Assembly (NCBI GenBank): GCA_022925895.1 | Contig: JAKSYS010000039.1 | Span: 1 to 64,000 of the forward strand | DNA from: Fragilaria crotonensis | Lineage: Eukaryota > Bacillariophyta > Fragilariophyceae > Fragilariales > Fragilariaceae | Length of the DNA stretch: 64,000 nucleotides | Reading direction: 5' to 3' | Shown here: positions 42,120-51,996 of the stretch, one piece after another | Layout of the letters: each line of letters begins with the position of its first letter | Position numbering within the stretch: position 1 is the first letter of the stretch | The notes under the pieces: generated by a model | The model's database searches: none | Told to the model about the DNA's origin: nothing | The model's input: only the letters and a program-made list of their open reading frames with translations | Made by a program: the position numbers and the translations under genes

Positions 42120-43193
42120 ATGGCCAAATCCAAGAACAAGACGAAGAAGGTATCTCTCAAGCGTAAAGCGCAAGAAGAGGCTGAAACCGGAGATCTCAAA
42201 AGATTTGCGGGGTCTAGTGACGAAGAACAAAACGATGATGACGATATCGAGGACGATGACAACGTAGATCGGGACGACGAAGTTGATGATCTGGCTGTGG
42301 ATGAAAACGAAATTGGAGAAGACGATGAATACGGGGTTGTCATGGAAGACGGTGAGAGAGACGAAGACCATAATGATGGTGAAGAAGCCGATGTGGAAAT
42401 AGAAGAATCAGATGAAGAAGATGCACAACGCGTGCAGGAAGAAGCTTCTGGCATGGCCAACGCAATGACTCGAATTCTCGGTACACAAACCAAAAAGGGG
42501 ACCGCATCCGTCGTTCTTTCAAAGACGATCACACCCTTGCAGCGCCTTCAAAAAGAAGAGAAGGAACGGATATTAGCGGCGAAAGAGAAGAGAAAAATCA
42601 ATCGGGATCGGAATCTCATGGCCTTGCACATCCCGCTGTCGGTTGCATCCTCGAACGCAACCACAACAAACACATCCAACAGTTTAGTCAATGAATTGGA
42701 ATTGGAACGCACACATCGTCGTGTAGCAACGCGTGGTGTAGTAGCACTCTTTAATGCTATTGCACAACATCAGAACGATGGACAAGGTGGTGCCGAAGCA
42801 TCACAGCCCACAAAGGACTCAAAGGAAGTGAAGAAGATGACGAAACACGGGTTTTTGGATCTGATCAAGACAACGGCCAAGGAGTCAACCACATCGTCAA
42901 CAACCAAAGCAAATACAAATGAAGTTACTCAAAGCACGGGATCGAAACCGAAGTGGAATGCACTTCAAGACGACTACTTGCTCGGGTCCACGCTAAAGGA
43001 TTGGGACAAGGAATCATCGGATGACGACGATGATGCCGCCGATGAGCCAGTGGATGACACTTGGGATGATGATGCGCCAAAAGACACTAAGGCTGTTCGA
43101 ACCAAAAAGGCTCCTGATACCAAGAAAACGAAAAAGGTACCAGCGAAGGGCAAGAGTGCGGACAAAGGGAAGCGAAGGAAAGGTAAAAAATAA
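42120..43193 (+). CDS. RRP15: Ribosomal RNA-processing protein RRP15
   Basis: This 357-aa nucleolar-type protein contains the Rrp15 domain at about residues 110-260. Hallmarks are MANAMTRILGTQTKKG, VVLSKTITPLQRLQKEEKE, the THRRVATRGVVALFNAI block and a later KHGFLDLIK. Between a basic N-terminus and the domain lies a very acidic region (about 35-105). The C-terminus is another acidic segment followed by a Lys-rich tail (KGKSADKGKRRKGKK) that likely serves nucleolar localisation. Rrp15 is needed for pre-60S maturation (ITS1 and 27S processing). The ORF is uninterrupted, and the start at 42120 fits the family. Confidence 0.9.
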   Translation: MAKSKNKTKKVSLKRKAQEEAETGDLKRFAGSSDEEQNDDDDIEDDDNVDRDDEVDDLAVDENEIGEDDEYGVVMEDGERDEDHNDGEEADVEIEESDEEDAQRVQEEASGMANAMTRILGTQTKKGTASVVLSKTITPLQRLQKEEKERILAAKEKRKINRDRNLMALHIPLSVASSNATTTNTSNSLVNELELERTHRRVATRGVVALFNAIAQHQNDGQGGAEASQPTKDSKEVKKMTKHGFLDLIKTTAKESTTSSTTKANTNEVTQSTGSKPKWNALQDDYLLGSTLKDWDKESSDDDDDAADEPVDDTWDDDAPKDTKAVRTKKAPDTKKTKKVPAKGKSADKGKRRKGKK

Positions 43194-43303
43194 GTCATGA
43201 ACCACAGGATACAGGAATGGTTTAATGATGGATGACCCCTTTCGTACGGTATGCTTCTCATTTCTGACGAGCATCTTACAAGATCGTAGTAGTACTCATA
43301 AAC

Positions 43304-44119
43304 CTACACTTGAGCAATGTTTCCACCATATTCCTCCTCATCGAGTTCGTGCAGCGTATCCAGTTGATCGTGCCGTCCTTCGTTGCCTTCACTGTCGATC
43401 GCGAGCAACTCCGAGAGCCTGAGTAGTGTCCATATCGCATGAGCGATGCTCGAAGACGTCGAACCTTGATGACTGCTGCTGTTACGAGTCGATGGACCAT
43501 GGTTATTGCACATTGGAAACCATGTCCCAATTGTTCTTACTACGATGTGAAAGCACTCAACATGAGCCCTGCTCTCAGACCCTCCTTCTTCAAGGTCCAT
43601 GGTCGGTGTCTGGCTCCATGCGTCGAACGAAGCTCTTTTTCCTGTTACTTCACAAATGTGGTTTTCCTTTTGCTTTCCGCATTTACCACACCTGTAGCTC
43701 TTTCTTTTTCTTCCTTGTGGAAGTTGCACCCTTGTCTCCAATGCGATGGTCACTGCGCCTGCTGCTGGCGGGACACATACTTCTGCATTTATGGGATCAA
43801 GTTTTTGTTTCGTTCGTTTTGGCATGGTCTCATGCACATTGTCTGAGTCTCCAATCACGCCTACAGCGAGCAGTGACGACTCGAGGCTCTCGTCTGGTAA
43901 GCATCCAAACGGACCATTCAACAGATCCTCCAGCAGAGGGTCGAGGGAATCCTCGGATGCCGTTGATTGAACCTGCAGCACCACCGGGTCCTGACTTGGG
44001 ACGCTCGCCGCTGCTGGCGAGGTGAAAGGATCACGTTTCTCCTCCTGCGACAACATCGACGGATTGTCAGACGGCTCCTCCGGCGCAGTCCACATCCTGG
44101 CTACCAGCAGAGAAAGCAT
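43304..44119 (-). CDS. Hypothetical protein with short zinc-ribbon motif
   Basis: This 271-aa ORF has one recognisable feature, YRCGKCGKQKENHIC at about residues 142-156, a CxxCxxxKxxHxC pattern. Short Cys/His motifs of this kind are repeatedly seen next to nuclear-looking low-complexity sequence in stramenopile proteins. It is preceded by a Pro/Arg/Lys segment, which is compatible with a nuclear protein. The rest is Ser/Glu/Leu-rich without a domain. The gene is convergent with RRP15, only 110 bp between stops. The frame is intact. I cannot assign a function; a DNA- or RNA-binding role would be speculation. Confidence 0.55.
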   Translation of the reverse strand: MLSLLVARMWTAPEEPSDNPSMLSQEEKRDPFTSPAAASVPSQDPVVLQVQSTASEDSLDPLLEDLLNGPFGCLPDESLESSLLAVGVIGDSDNVHETMPKRTKQKLDPINAEVCVPPAAGAVTIALETRVQLPQGRKRKSYRCGKCGKQKENHICEVTGKRASFDAWSQTPTMDLEEGGSESRAHVECFHIVVRTIGTWFPMCNNHGPSTRNSSSHQGSTSSSIAHAIWTLLRLSELLAIDSEGNEGRHDQLDTLHELDEEEYGGNIAQV

Positions 44120-44490
44120 GTGTGAGATTGAGTGCTACTTCGTGTCAACAACAATTCTTTAGAGTGCTCGCATACCCAGCACAGCCGCTTGCACCCTGTC
44201 GACTTTATCTATGTTTGAAGTGGAATGAGAATAAAGTGTGTGGACTTAAAATTTTCAAAGTCTACGCCATGCTATAGGCAGTCTCAGGGCGGGATGTACA
44301 GCCGGCTGGCTCTGTCCGAACTCAAGTGATTGAGGAGGTGAAGTAGCAGTCACACATTCACTGTACCAGCATACTGTACCGGTACCAGGTACGAGTACAG
44401 TAGGAACACCGATATTGGTGCGTGAGCGCAGAACACCAACTCTCGGCAGTCACTCCATCTTCATTTTTCCACGACAATCTACCTTGACTG
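44120..44490. other. Short intergenic spacer
   Basis: Promoter side of the zinc-ribbon gene and 3' side of the acyl-CoA synthetase. A GTACCGGTACCAGGTAC-type cluster lies at 44365-44402. No gene. Confidence 0.5.
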
Positions 44491-46724
44491 TTAAGCGCTG
44501 ATCGCCTTGTCCTGTGCACGATCTCTCTCGATTTCTGCTTCCTCGTCGCCATAGATTCTATTGATGATGTCCATGTACGTTTGAATAACCTTGTGTCGTC
44601 GGATACTCATCTTTGGTGTCAGCATATTGTTGGCTGCCGTAAATGGTGCTACGAATGCCCATCGAGTTGGCACTTCATACTTCTTGAGTCTCCAACAATT
44701 CGCAACAATCTCTGCATCAATCAGCGCTTTCACACGCTTATCATTGATCAGGTCCTCATCAGACACTTCGTTTGGATTGTTCAGTTTAGCTCCGCCCGAA
44801 TCGCATTAAGCTCTGGGACCAGGAGTGCAACATTGTGGGGTCTGTTCGCTCCATAGAGCACAACCTGGTTGATGAATCGGCTCATTCCGATGGCCTCTTC
44901 GATAGAGTCGGAACAACATATTTTCCATTCTCAAGCTTGTATTGCTCCTTCAAGCGTCCAGTCACCTTGAGAAAGCCATTGTCCATTCTCCCAAGATCGC
45001 CAGTGTGGAACCTAGAGGAGAAATTCTGGCGTGAGATCCAAAAATTGCAAGCGGGCAAGACAGAAATGAAGAAGAACGACATGAAAACTTACATCCTCGA
45101 AACACCATCGGGTGCCATCGAAATCACTTCAGCGGTTGCCTCGGGATTCTTGTAATAGCTTCGCATGATATTGGGACCAACGCAGCAAATCTCACCTTCC
45201 TCACCATCGGCTGCTTCCTTTCCATCGTTCATGATAAGCACTTGAACACCACCAATAGGACGTCCGACGTAGCCATTGCGTCGATTCTCGGAGTGTTAAT
45301 AGCAATGATAGGCGACGTCTCTGTCAAGCCATAGCCTTCGCAGACTGCAATACCCAAATCATCCATGAAGTCCAAACTTCGGCTGGACAGGCAGCGCCAG
45401 CGGCGAAGGCATGTTTCAAGTGTCCACCAAAGCGAGCCCGTATCTTGTCCAAAATAATGCGATCAAGGACTTTGAGTTGCAAATTCTCGAGTGGTCCCAA
45501 AGGTCCTCGCAGTCCAACAGCCGCATCGGCTTGACGACGGCCCATATCAAGTGCGTTTCATGAGACGCTTCTTGAGCGGAGATGACGATTCAATCATATT
45601 GTGAACACCGTCATAGATACGCTTGTACAAAGTGGGGACTGAGAATAGAATCGTTGGCTTCTGGCTGCAAATCTTCCAAAATGAGTGGCACGCCCTTCCA
45701 ATTCCAATAGAGGCACCTTGCGACATGCAACCCACAATTCACAGGTTTGCCCGTACGAGTGGGCCCAGGGAAGAAAAGCCAATGTCCGATCCGACTCTGT
45801 AATGAAATTGTGTGGATCTTCCACCATGGTGCGGACACCAGCCTTGATATTTGAAACAATGTTGTTGTGTGTCAATTCAACTCCCTTTGGCTTTCCAGTA
45901 GTGCCAGATGTATAAATCAAGTCAGCCAGATCTTCCGATGTCGGCTTGATTACAGCAGCTCGTGTGGCTCCGACCTTGTCCAGTGCCGTGGCGAAAGCGT
46001 GCGGTTCGCCGGAGTGAACCGTCAAAACATAGAGTCGCCTGAACCGATGGGGTTGAAGGCAACACTTCTTTCTGTACCATCTTGTAGATTGCTTCGGTGG
46101 CGCAAAGAGAGTCGAGCAACCCGAGTCGTTGATAATATAAGTCCAATCGTCAGGGAGTTGAGCCTCGTACATAGGAACAACAGTAGCATTGAGTGAGTAG
46201 GAAGCCGTAGCAACGGCAGCCCACTCCCAACGATTGTTAGCGATCAGTCCAACCTTAGAGTACTCGACAACGCCTGATGAAGGGAGTGACTGTTAGAAGA
46301 CGACTTGTTCACTTGCGAACAAAACGAAGCAACAATCATCACCCGTACGATGGCGTTACGTACCAATATCTTTGAGGACTGCTCGAGTCTTGTCGACCAG
46401 AGCGCTGAACTCCTGGTAAGTCATCCACTGAAATGCTCCGCTGTCGCCCTCCTTCGCGTAAGTTCCGAATATGTTTCTCGGTTCAAAGACTGCGCAGGCT
46501 GAGAGTTGAAGCTCATGAAGCGTCTGAAAGTTGGTGTAACCCTCGCTGTCCATCATACCAGCAGCTTGGAGCGACGCCACGCGCTCATTCTTGGTCCCAG
46601 AGGCGAAGCTTCGGAATCCAAAATCTTTGTTCGACGGAAAGATAGCCGCACCTTGAGATCCAGAAACTCGCACAACACGCGAGCCGACGCGATGAACGAG
46701 AGAGCGGAGCTGAGGAGACGCCAT
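44491..46724 (-). CDS. Long-chain acyl-CoA synthetase, mitochondrial-type presequence, frame-broken
   Basis: This AMP-forming ligase activates fatty acids to acyl-CoA. The first exon (46724-46364) encodes a basic presequence ([19 protein letters not shown]) that suggests mitochondrial import. It is joined by an intron at 46363-46274 (GTACGT...TCAG) to [17 protein letters not shown]. The ATP-binding motif [18 protein letters not shown] is near 45900. [18 protein letters not shown] and the plant-type [14 protein letters not shown] follow a second intron at 45092-45012 (GTAAGT...CTAG). The last part ([15 protein letters not shown]) ends at 44491. At least five frame changes lie between, for example near 46060, 45660, 45545, 45300 and 44900, while all motifs remain intact. 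The gene may be a pseudogene or, more likely given the motif conservation, hit by indel errors. Confidence 0.8.
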
Positions 46725-47223
46725 TGCAGCAGTAGTCGCTCTGAATTATGAGAATTGAGGAGAACTTATCGACGACAGTTGTCCCACAAGGGGTGATGGG
46801 GGTTCGGACATCGGATCGTGCCGAAGGAGGTGAACTGTCACAGGGCACAGGGTGCGAAATTGATGATGCGCCGAATGTTGATGTCAAACCATTGACACCA
46901 TTCTCAAGGCACCCGGAAAAGTGGCTTAAGGCAAAGTTTTTCTCGTATTAATCCTACTCGTGACGTCAATCCTTGAATTCCTATCTAATTCAATTGTGAA
47001 AATGGAAATAGGACGTCCGGTAAATGACGGTTGGAGTGATCTTCGGAGTAACGTCTTTGAAATTTTCGCGCGGTGGAAGCATCTGGTTCTGGCTGTCTGC
47101 GCGATGACCGATGACATCCATTTCAAGTCGCATCGTGTCTCGTGTCCCAGGTAAACGCGAAGCATTAGAACAGATTAAGTCGATCGAAGGATTTCGATTT
47201 TATTGATCAACCTCGACCAAACG
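46725..47223. other. Intergenic spacer
   Basis: Promoter region for the acyl-CoA synthetase plus the 3' flank of the cereblon homologue. Nothing recognisable in either strand. Confidence 0.5.
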
Positions 47224-48808
47224 TTATAGCGCTAAGGAAATATGGACATGTCGAAAACGGTTTAAAGTGTCGTGACTGAAGCCCCTTAAACCCCAAAATC
47301 GCTCAGGTCGATTGGCATCGGCTTTATTGGATCCGGATTGACTGACAGATTGGAACTTCCAACCGAGGTGAGAGAAACAATGCCGACAGTAAGTTATAGT
47401 CCATGAATAACCAGGAAACCAACTATCCTTGGTTTCTGCGCTTCCTATGCACACAAGCTTTTGTTCTTCCACCTCTCGAACAGTGACCGTCTGGTGAATC
47501 ACGCCATATTCGTTTACGTAGGCTCCAGTAGTACCATCGCCTCCGACAGTAAACAAATTGGACGTGGCTGAGATCTTGGAACGACATAACTTGCAACAGA
47601 CAAATGCTTGCTTCTGCTCCAGAGCAACCTTGATTTTCAAACACTTGAGGCCGCTCCAGTGTCGACTCTAGTTCTAACAGATGCAACTTTTCAGATTCCT
47701 TGAGGGCATGTTCGCCGCAATCCAAAGGAAAAGGGTGTTGGATCTTTCGTCCCGATATTGTTCAATCCATTTAAGCCTGGGACTCGGACCAGAATATCTC
47801 TGATTTCGGACGCTATTTTCCAGGGCCACATCCTTTCGAGAATGAACTTTGGGATCATCGAAACAGAAGCAAGCTTGTCAATGATTCGGTCATGATGATC
47901 TGATACAGATCCTAGTGGAACTATTGGTGGAAGCGGTAGCTCTTCATCCCACATTTCCTCGACACGATAGAATCGAACTTCGGACGTGTAGTGATCAACT
48001 CTACTGGGACGGTGGCGACCGTCATCTACAGCCTGCATTACTCGGAAGCGACCAGTTCCCAGAGCAGTCACTGCCAACTCACCACTGCCGCTTGCTTGGC
48101 GCCATAATCCCCTTGACCCCAAATCTGTTGTTGTTTCATGTGTGTTCGTGATGGTGACCAGCGTTCCGATGCGGCCCAACAATGGGTCGCATTGAGAGTC
48201 ATTGGTCTTCTTGCGTGAGAACTAACTGGTACTTCGTCTTCGACTTCGTCACTTCCAACTTCGTCCTCCTGATCGTCGTCATTATTGAATAGCTGTTCCA
48301 TGTCAAATGCTGCAGCACATTCATTATATCAACACTTCTTCGACGATCGATAGTGGTTCGCATCCAGGAGTTTCGCTGCTGGGCGGCACGCCGCAGCTCC
48401 GCACGATCTTCGACATCCGTCACGACACCAATTGTTATCTCTTCATCCGTTCCCAATTGTCGACTGGCATGAATTTTTGCCCCAAATACTCAACCCAACG
48501 ATCCTGATGCAATCGAAGTGGAAGAACAGTCCCTGGAAATACAACGACATTCTTGACCAAAAGTATGGGTATTTCAATGCACTGAAGTTGACCACAGCCA
48601 TCCGCATTGTGTACATCCATATCAGCTCCACCCGGTGATGATATCGATCGACGATGCCTTTTGCATTCATCATAGATTCAGACATGAGAGGATGGGATGT
48701 TCCTGGAAGGTACGTGTGATCTCGTGCTCGTTGCGGGACTGGAGCAACAACAGAATCTTCTTCGTCATTGCCATCGTCGCTGTCCTCATTGGCTTGATCT
48801 TGACTCAT
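47224..48808 (-). CDS. CRBN: Cereblon homologue (Lon-N and CULT domains), frame-broken
   Basis: The C-terminal frame (47640-47224) is a CULT domain: zinc cysteines in CCKLC and YCRHC, GAYVNEYGVIH, then SWFPGYSWTITYCRHC and HLGWKF, and PERFWGLRGFS. The two Trp in WFPGYSW and the Trp in LGWKF correspond to the aromatic cage that binds thalidomide-type drugs and C-terminal cyclic imides in human cereblon. Upstream frames give a Lon-N-like substrate domain (LPLRLHQDRWVEYLGQKF; GELAVTALGTGRFRVMQA) and an acidic N-terminus. Human CRBN is the substrate receptor of CRL4 with DDB1. At least six frame changes occur, including three within about 100 bp near 47640-47730, yet the motifs are perfect. Assembly indels are a serious alternative to gene decay. 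Confidence 0.82.
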
Positions 48809-49581
48809 TCTTCTTGGGGTGAGATGCGTGACATCAATCAGGAAGACAGATCTCTAGTTGTGGGCAGCCAGGCGTCACTTGGATTGGGTATGCGGTGCAG
48901 GGTTCAATGTGTCAAGCCATCAGTCGATTGCGAACAGCAAGCAAAGGCAACAAGCATCAAGTTTTTCATCGAAAGCTGCAAGAAGCAAGAACCGAATGTC
49001 CGGTTATGTAAGTGTGACGTGTAAATGATCGCAATATAAGCGTCTGGGAGCGAGGCGTACGTTTACTTTCTTACGACAGTCATGCACTAAATGCGTGACA
49101 CATGAGCTCCTTTTATACAAAATCCGTGCTCTGCGTCTTTATGCGTAGTGCGCTATATCATTGAAACAGTAAGTACGGTACACAAATAGGACGTACTTTG
49201 TACCTTGTGCATAGCGTTGAAAGTTGAAACCATTTAGACTTCCAGCTTTGACACGTTTGCTGATTTTGATATGCTGTTATACAGTACCTGGTACTTGTAG
49301 CATGTGTTAAATAGCGTATAGTACCTAGTACTCGATACTACAGTCACGGGATTGCAATACCGGTAGCAATATTGGAGTACTGGAGTACTGTCGTGAGTCG
49401 TGAGCACCAGAAGCGCAGAAGTGTATTCGTGCACTTGACTCTTGTGTTACTGGTACCTGGTTTACGAGTTTCGAGATGATGTTATACTACAGTACTTTGT
49501 ACTGTAGTACATGAAAAATCGTACGAAGTCCTCCACCATTATCTCATTTTCTTGATTGTTCGTCTTGCTTGTCGACATCAG
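48809..49581. other. Spacer with GTAC tract, upstream of the methyltransferase start
   Basis: This spacer contains the promoter side of the cereblon homologue and, on the plus strand, the original promoter of the methyltransferase now cut off by the Copia insertion. GTAC-rich words fill 49280-49510, including a perfect hairpin at 49485-49509. Confidence 0.55.
49485..49509. repeat. Perfect hairpin, 11-bp arms, TTT loop
   Basis: TACTACAGTAC, TTT, then the exact reverse complement. It belongs to the GTAC-rich intergenic tract and lies about 70 bp upstream of the methyltransferase start codon. Confidence 0.9.
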
Positions 49582-49598
49582 ATGCAATCCTCAACATT

Positions 49599-49972
49599 TG
49601 TGGAAGTACGAAACGTCTTGCCTTAGGAGCATACGTCACGTACCTTCCATCATGTTTACGTTTCATTCTTATTTTCAAACCGATTTCTAAACTATGCAAA
49701 TGTGTCAGTTGGCACTTTGCACAGTTTAGTTTCCAACCCAATAATTCAATAACATGACATGCAAATCCCTTTCATCGAACTCGATCAACTACCGATCACC
49801 CGTCGCCCATATTCATGATCGACCATGTACAATAATCCTGCTATTGCCGTAGCATCTGCGTCGCGTGCATATACCGCTCAGTGCTATCATTCACACTTCG
49901 GATATCTAACTGCCCTTTACTAAGACGTTTCACGACTAAGCTACGGTCTAACGCAGAATACACCATTTCACA
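49599..49972 (+). repeat. Left LTR (374 bp)
   Basis: Starts TGTGGAAGTACGAAACG and ends CCATTTCACA. It aligns over its full length with 56284-56662. Differences: two fewer T after CATGTTT, a T where the right copy has C near 49694, a changed seven-base stretch near 49733, and two missing single bases near 49785-49800. Confidence 0.95.
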
Positions 49973-49984
49973 GGTTATGAGCCC
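49973..49984 (+). other. Primer-binding site (half tRNA-Met type)
   Basis: GGTTATGAGCCC follows the left LTR directly. Its complement GGGCTCATAACC contains a CAT anticodon in a methionine-tRNA-like loop, consistent with the half-tRNA priming known for copia elements. Confidence 0.75.
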
Positions 49985-50298
49985 AATGTCTCGCTCCTTC
50001 TCGTTTCGCGAGATCAGAAATTATGACCGAGTTTCATCTTCATCCAAATCATCAGATTATCATTCCATCCTTTCCGGTCCAATCACGACTTTCTGAATCC
50101 TTCCATCTAGTCCCACGTGATCACACTTCATCCTTCATCCCGCGCCACGTCCTTGACCATACCACTACCTAGCACAAGTCTACACATCTCTGGTACAAGC
50201 CATGCGCTATCTCTCATCTCTACACACTCCGCCTAATTTCTCACAATTTCGACTTTTTCGACTATCTCTCCATCCCCTCATCCCTCCTTTCGTCAACC

Positions 50299-51901
50299 AT
50301 GACAACTCCAACACGTCTCGAAGATGTCGACATATCTACACTCGTTGATATCGGTCTCCCTACCGACCTTCTCAATGCCATCACCACCGCGCAGCTCGAT
50401 CTTGCTAGTATCTCCATCGAGAGGGAATCCATGGAAGCCGAACGCGCCGCCGAGAGGGTTCAAACTGCCATCAACTTCGAGACCGAGCGCGCTACCACGA
50501 ACAGACGCATTCGGGGTCTCGAAGAAGCTCTTGGTGCCCTCGCAAGCGAAAGGCCTGACGCCGCCCCCTCTTCAGCCGACGAACTTCCTGCAGCAACTGG
50601 CACCTACGCGGACCTTGTCGGGACCTATCTTCCAGAAGATCGCTCTGATCTCGACCTGACTCACTCCATCATGCAGGTCGTTACCAAAGGACGAACGCAT
50701 CCGTATGTCTGCCTCCGACAAGGCCAAGCTCTATGCGACTTTCGTAAAGGGCTCTTCCACCAAGTTTAAAGCCGCCTCCACCATCGTTGGGGTGGAAGAA
50801 ATCTCCACAATCGAAAACGTCTCCTCCCTTGCTCAGCTACGCTTGGAACTACAGAAGCACATCACTGGGATTTCCGTTCATCCAGTCTTCCTCGTTCTCA
50901 AGTTCGATCACGAAGGCACTCTCATTGATCCCGACACTCCCGAGGGGACTCCGACGAATCTGCTCTCCGTCAACATCCTTCCTCCCATTGCCGAAGTCGA
51001 GCAAACCGTACGTTTCTACCATCGTCGCGGGTCCACCTTCAATCGTGACAATCTCGTATGGTCCTTTGAGGCTGTTCGCAACTCGTGCGACAAGGATCTT
51101 CAAGCCATCCTTGATGCGCAAATGTTGAAGTATCCAGCCACAGAGCACTTCGGGCCTCTATACTACTACGAGCTCATTCGTCAGATGACTGATGTCGATA
51201 GCAAGGCCATTCGAGCAATCACGCAGGAGCTGACGTCACTTAAGGTCGTCGATCAGGACGGGCAGTCCATCACCAAGACAAGCAGCATCATCCGCTCCAC
51301 TATCATTTGGCTCGAAATGGTATCCATGGTCCCTCCCGATATCGATGCCATTGTGCTCGAGATTCTCGAGACTTGTACGGTCCCCGACTTCCAACTGTTC
51401 CTCAAGACCCTCGTCACCAATGCCAGTCTCAATCAGAAGACATTGACTCACATTGACCTCCTTCTAGCCGCGGAGAATCACTATCGCACGCTCATCGTAT
51501 GCAAGAAATGGGATGCCATTGGTCACCAAGGGTCATCCTTTCAAGCTCAACGACTACCCGCACGAACTAACGCGACAAGCTCACGCCCACGTGTCAACAT
51601 GCCGCCGTGGAGCAGGACTGCACCTTTAGATGGAGAGCCGCACGAAAAGGTGTTCGAAACCACTTCTTTCAAGTGGTGTTCCATCTGCCAGCGCTGGTTC
51701 TTCGGGCATCGCGCTCATCTCACTAACGAGCACCAGTCTGGGTATCCGCCCCAAGGCCGTCGTCAAAATATCGCCACTCCTACGCCTGCTGCTCCTGTCG
51801 TTTCTCCTCCTTCACCTTCAGTCCACCTTGCCGCATCCCATTCGTCCGAGGCACCAGTACCATCCTCGCTCTCCCGTACCTACTTTACCGGGGGTCTCTG
51901 A
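50299..51901 (+). CDS. Copia gag region (one frame break)
   Basis: Frame 1 begins at ATG 50299 (MTTPTRLEDVDISTLVD) and carries a coiled, Glu/Arg-rich segment. Near 50695 the sequence moves to the second frame (DERIRMSASDKAKLYATF), consistent with one extra G in AAAGGACG. That frame runs to a TGA at 51899-51901. It contains the capsid-like helical block and a C-terminal Cys/His finger (CSIC, 12 residues, HLTNEH) in place of a CCHC knuckle. A Pro/Ser-rich segment follows. The role is to form the particle that packages the element RNA. Confidence 0.85.
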
Positions 51902-51996
51902 ATGCTTGGCCGAGTGCTCTTACCCCTGGTTCTTAGAGCGCTCGTTGGCCATCCTCCTTCTACCACGGCGTTCCCAGCACCCAGCTATGGCGACTC

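Noticed and set aside
42050-42532. Ser-rich minus-strand frames opposite RRP15
   Set aside because: Poly-Ser is simply the antisense of the Asp/Glu-rich RRP15 region. This is a shadow frame.
46748-46951. Short plus-strand frame upstream of the acyl-CoA synthetase
   Set aside because: 67 residues without a domain, in the probable promoter of the minus-strand gene.
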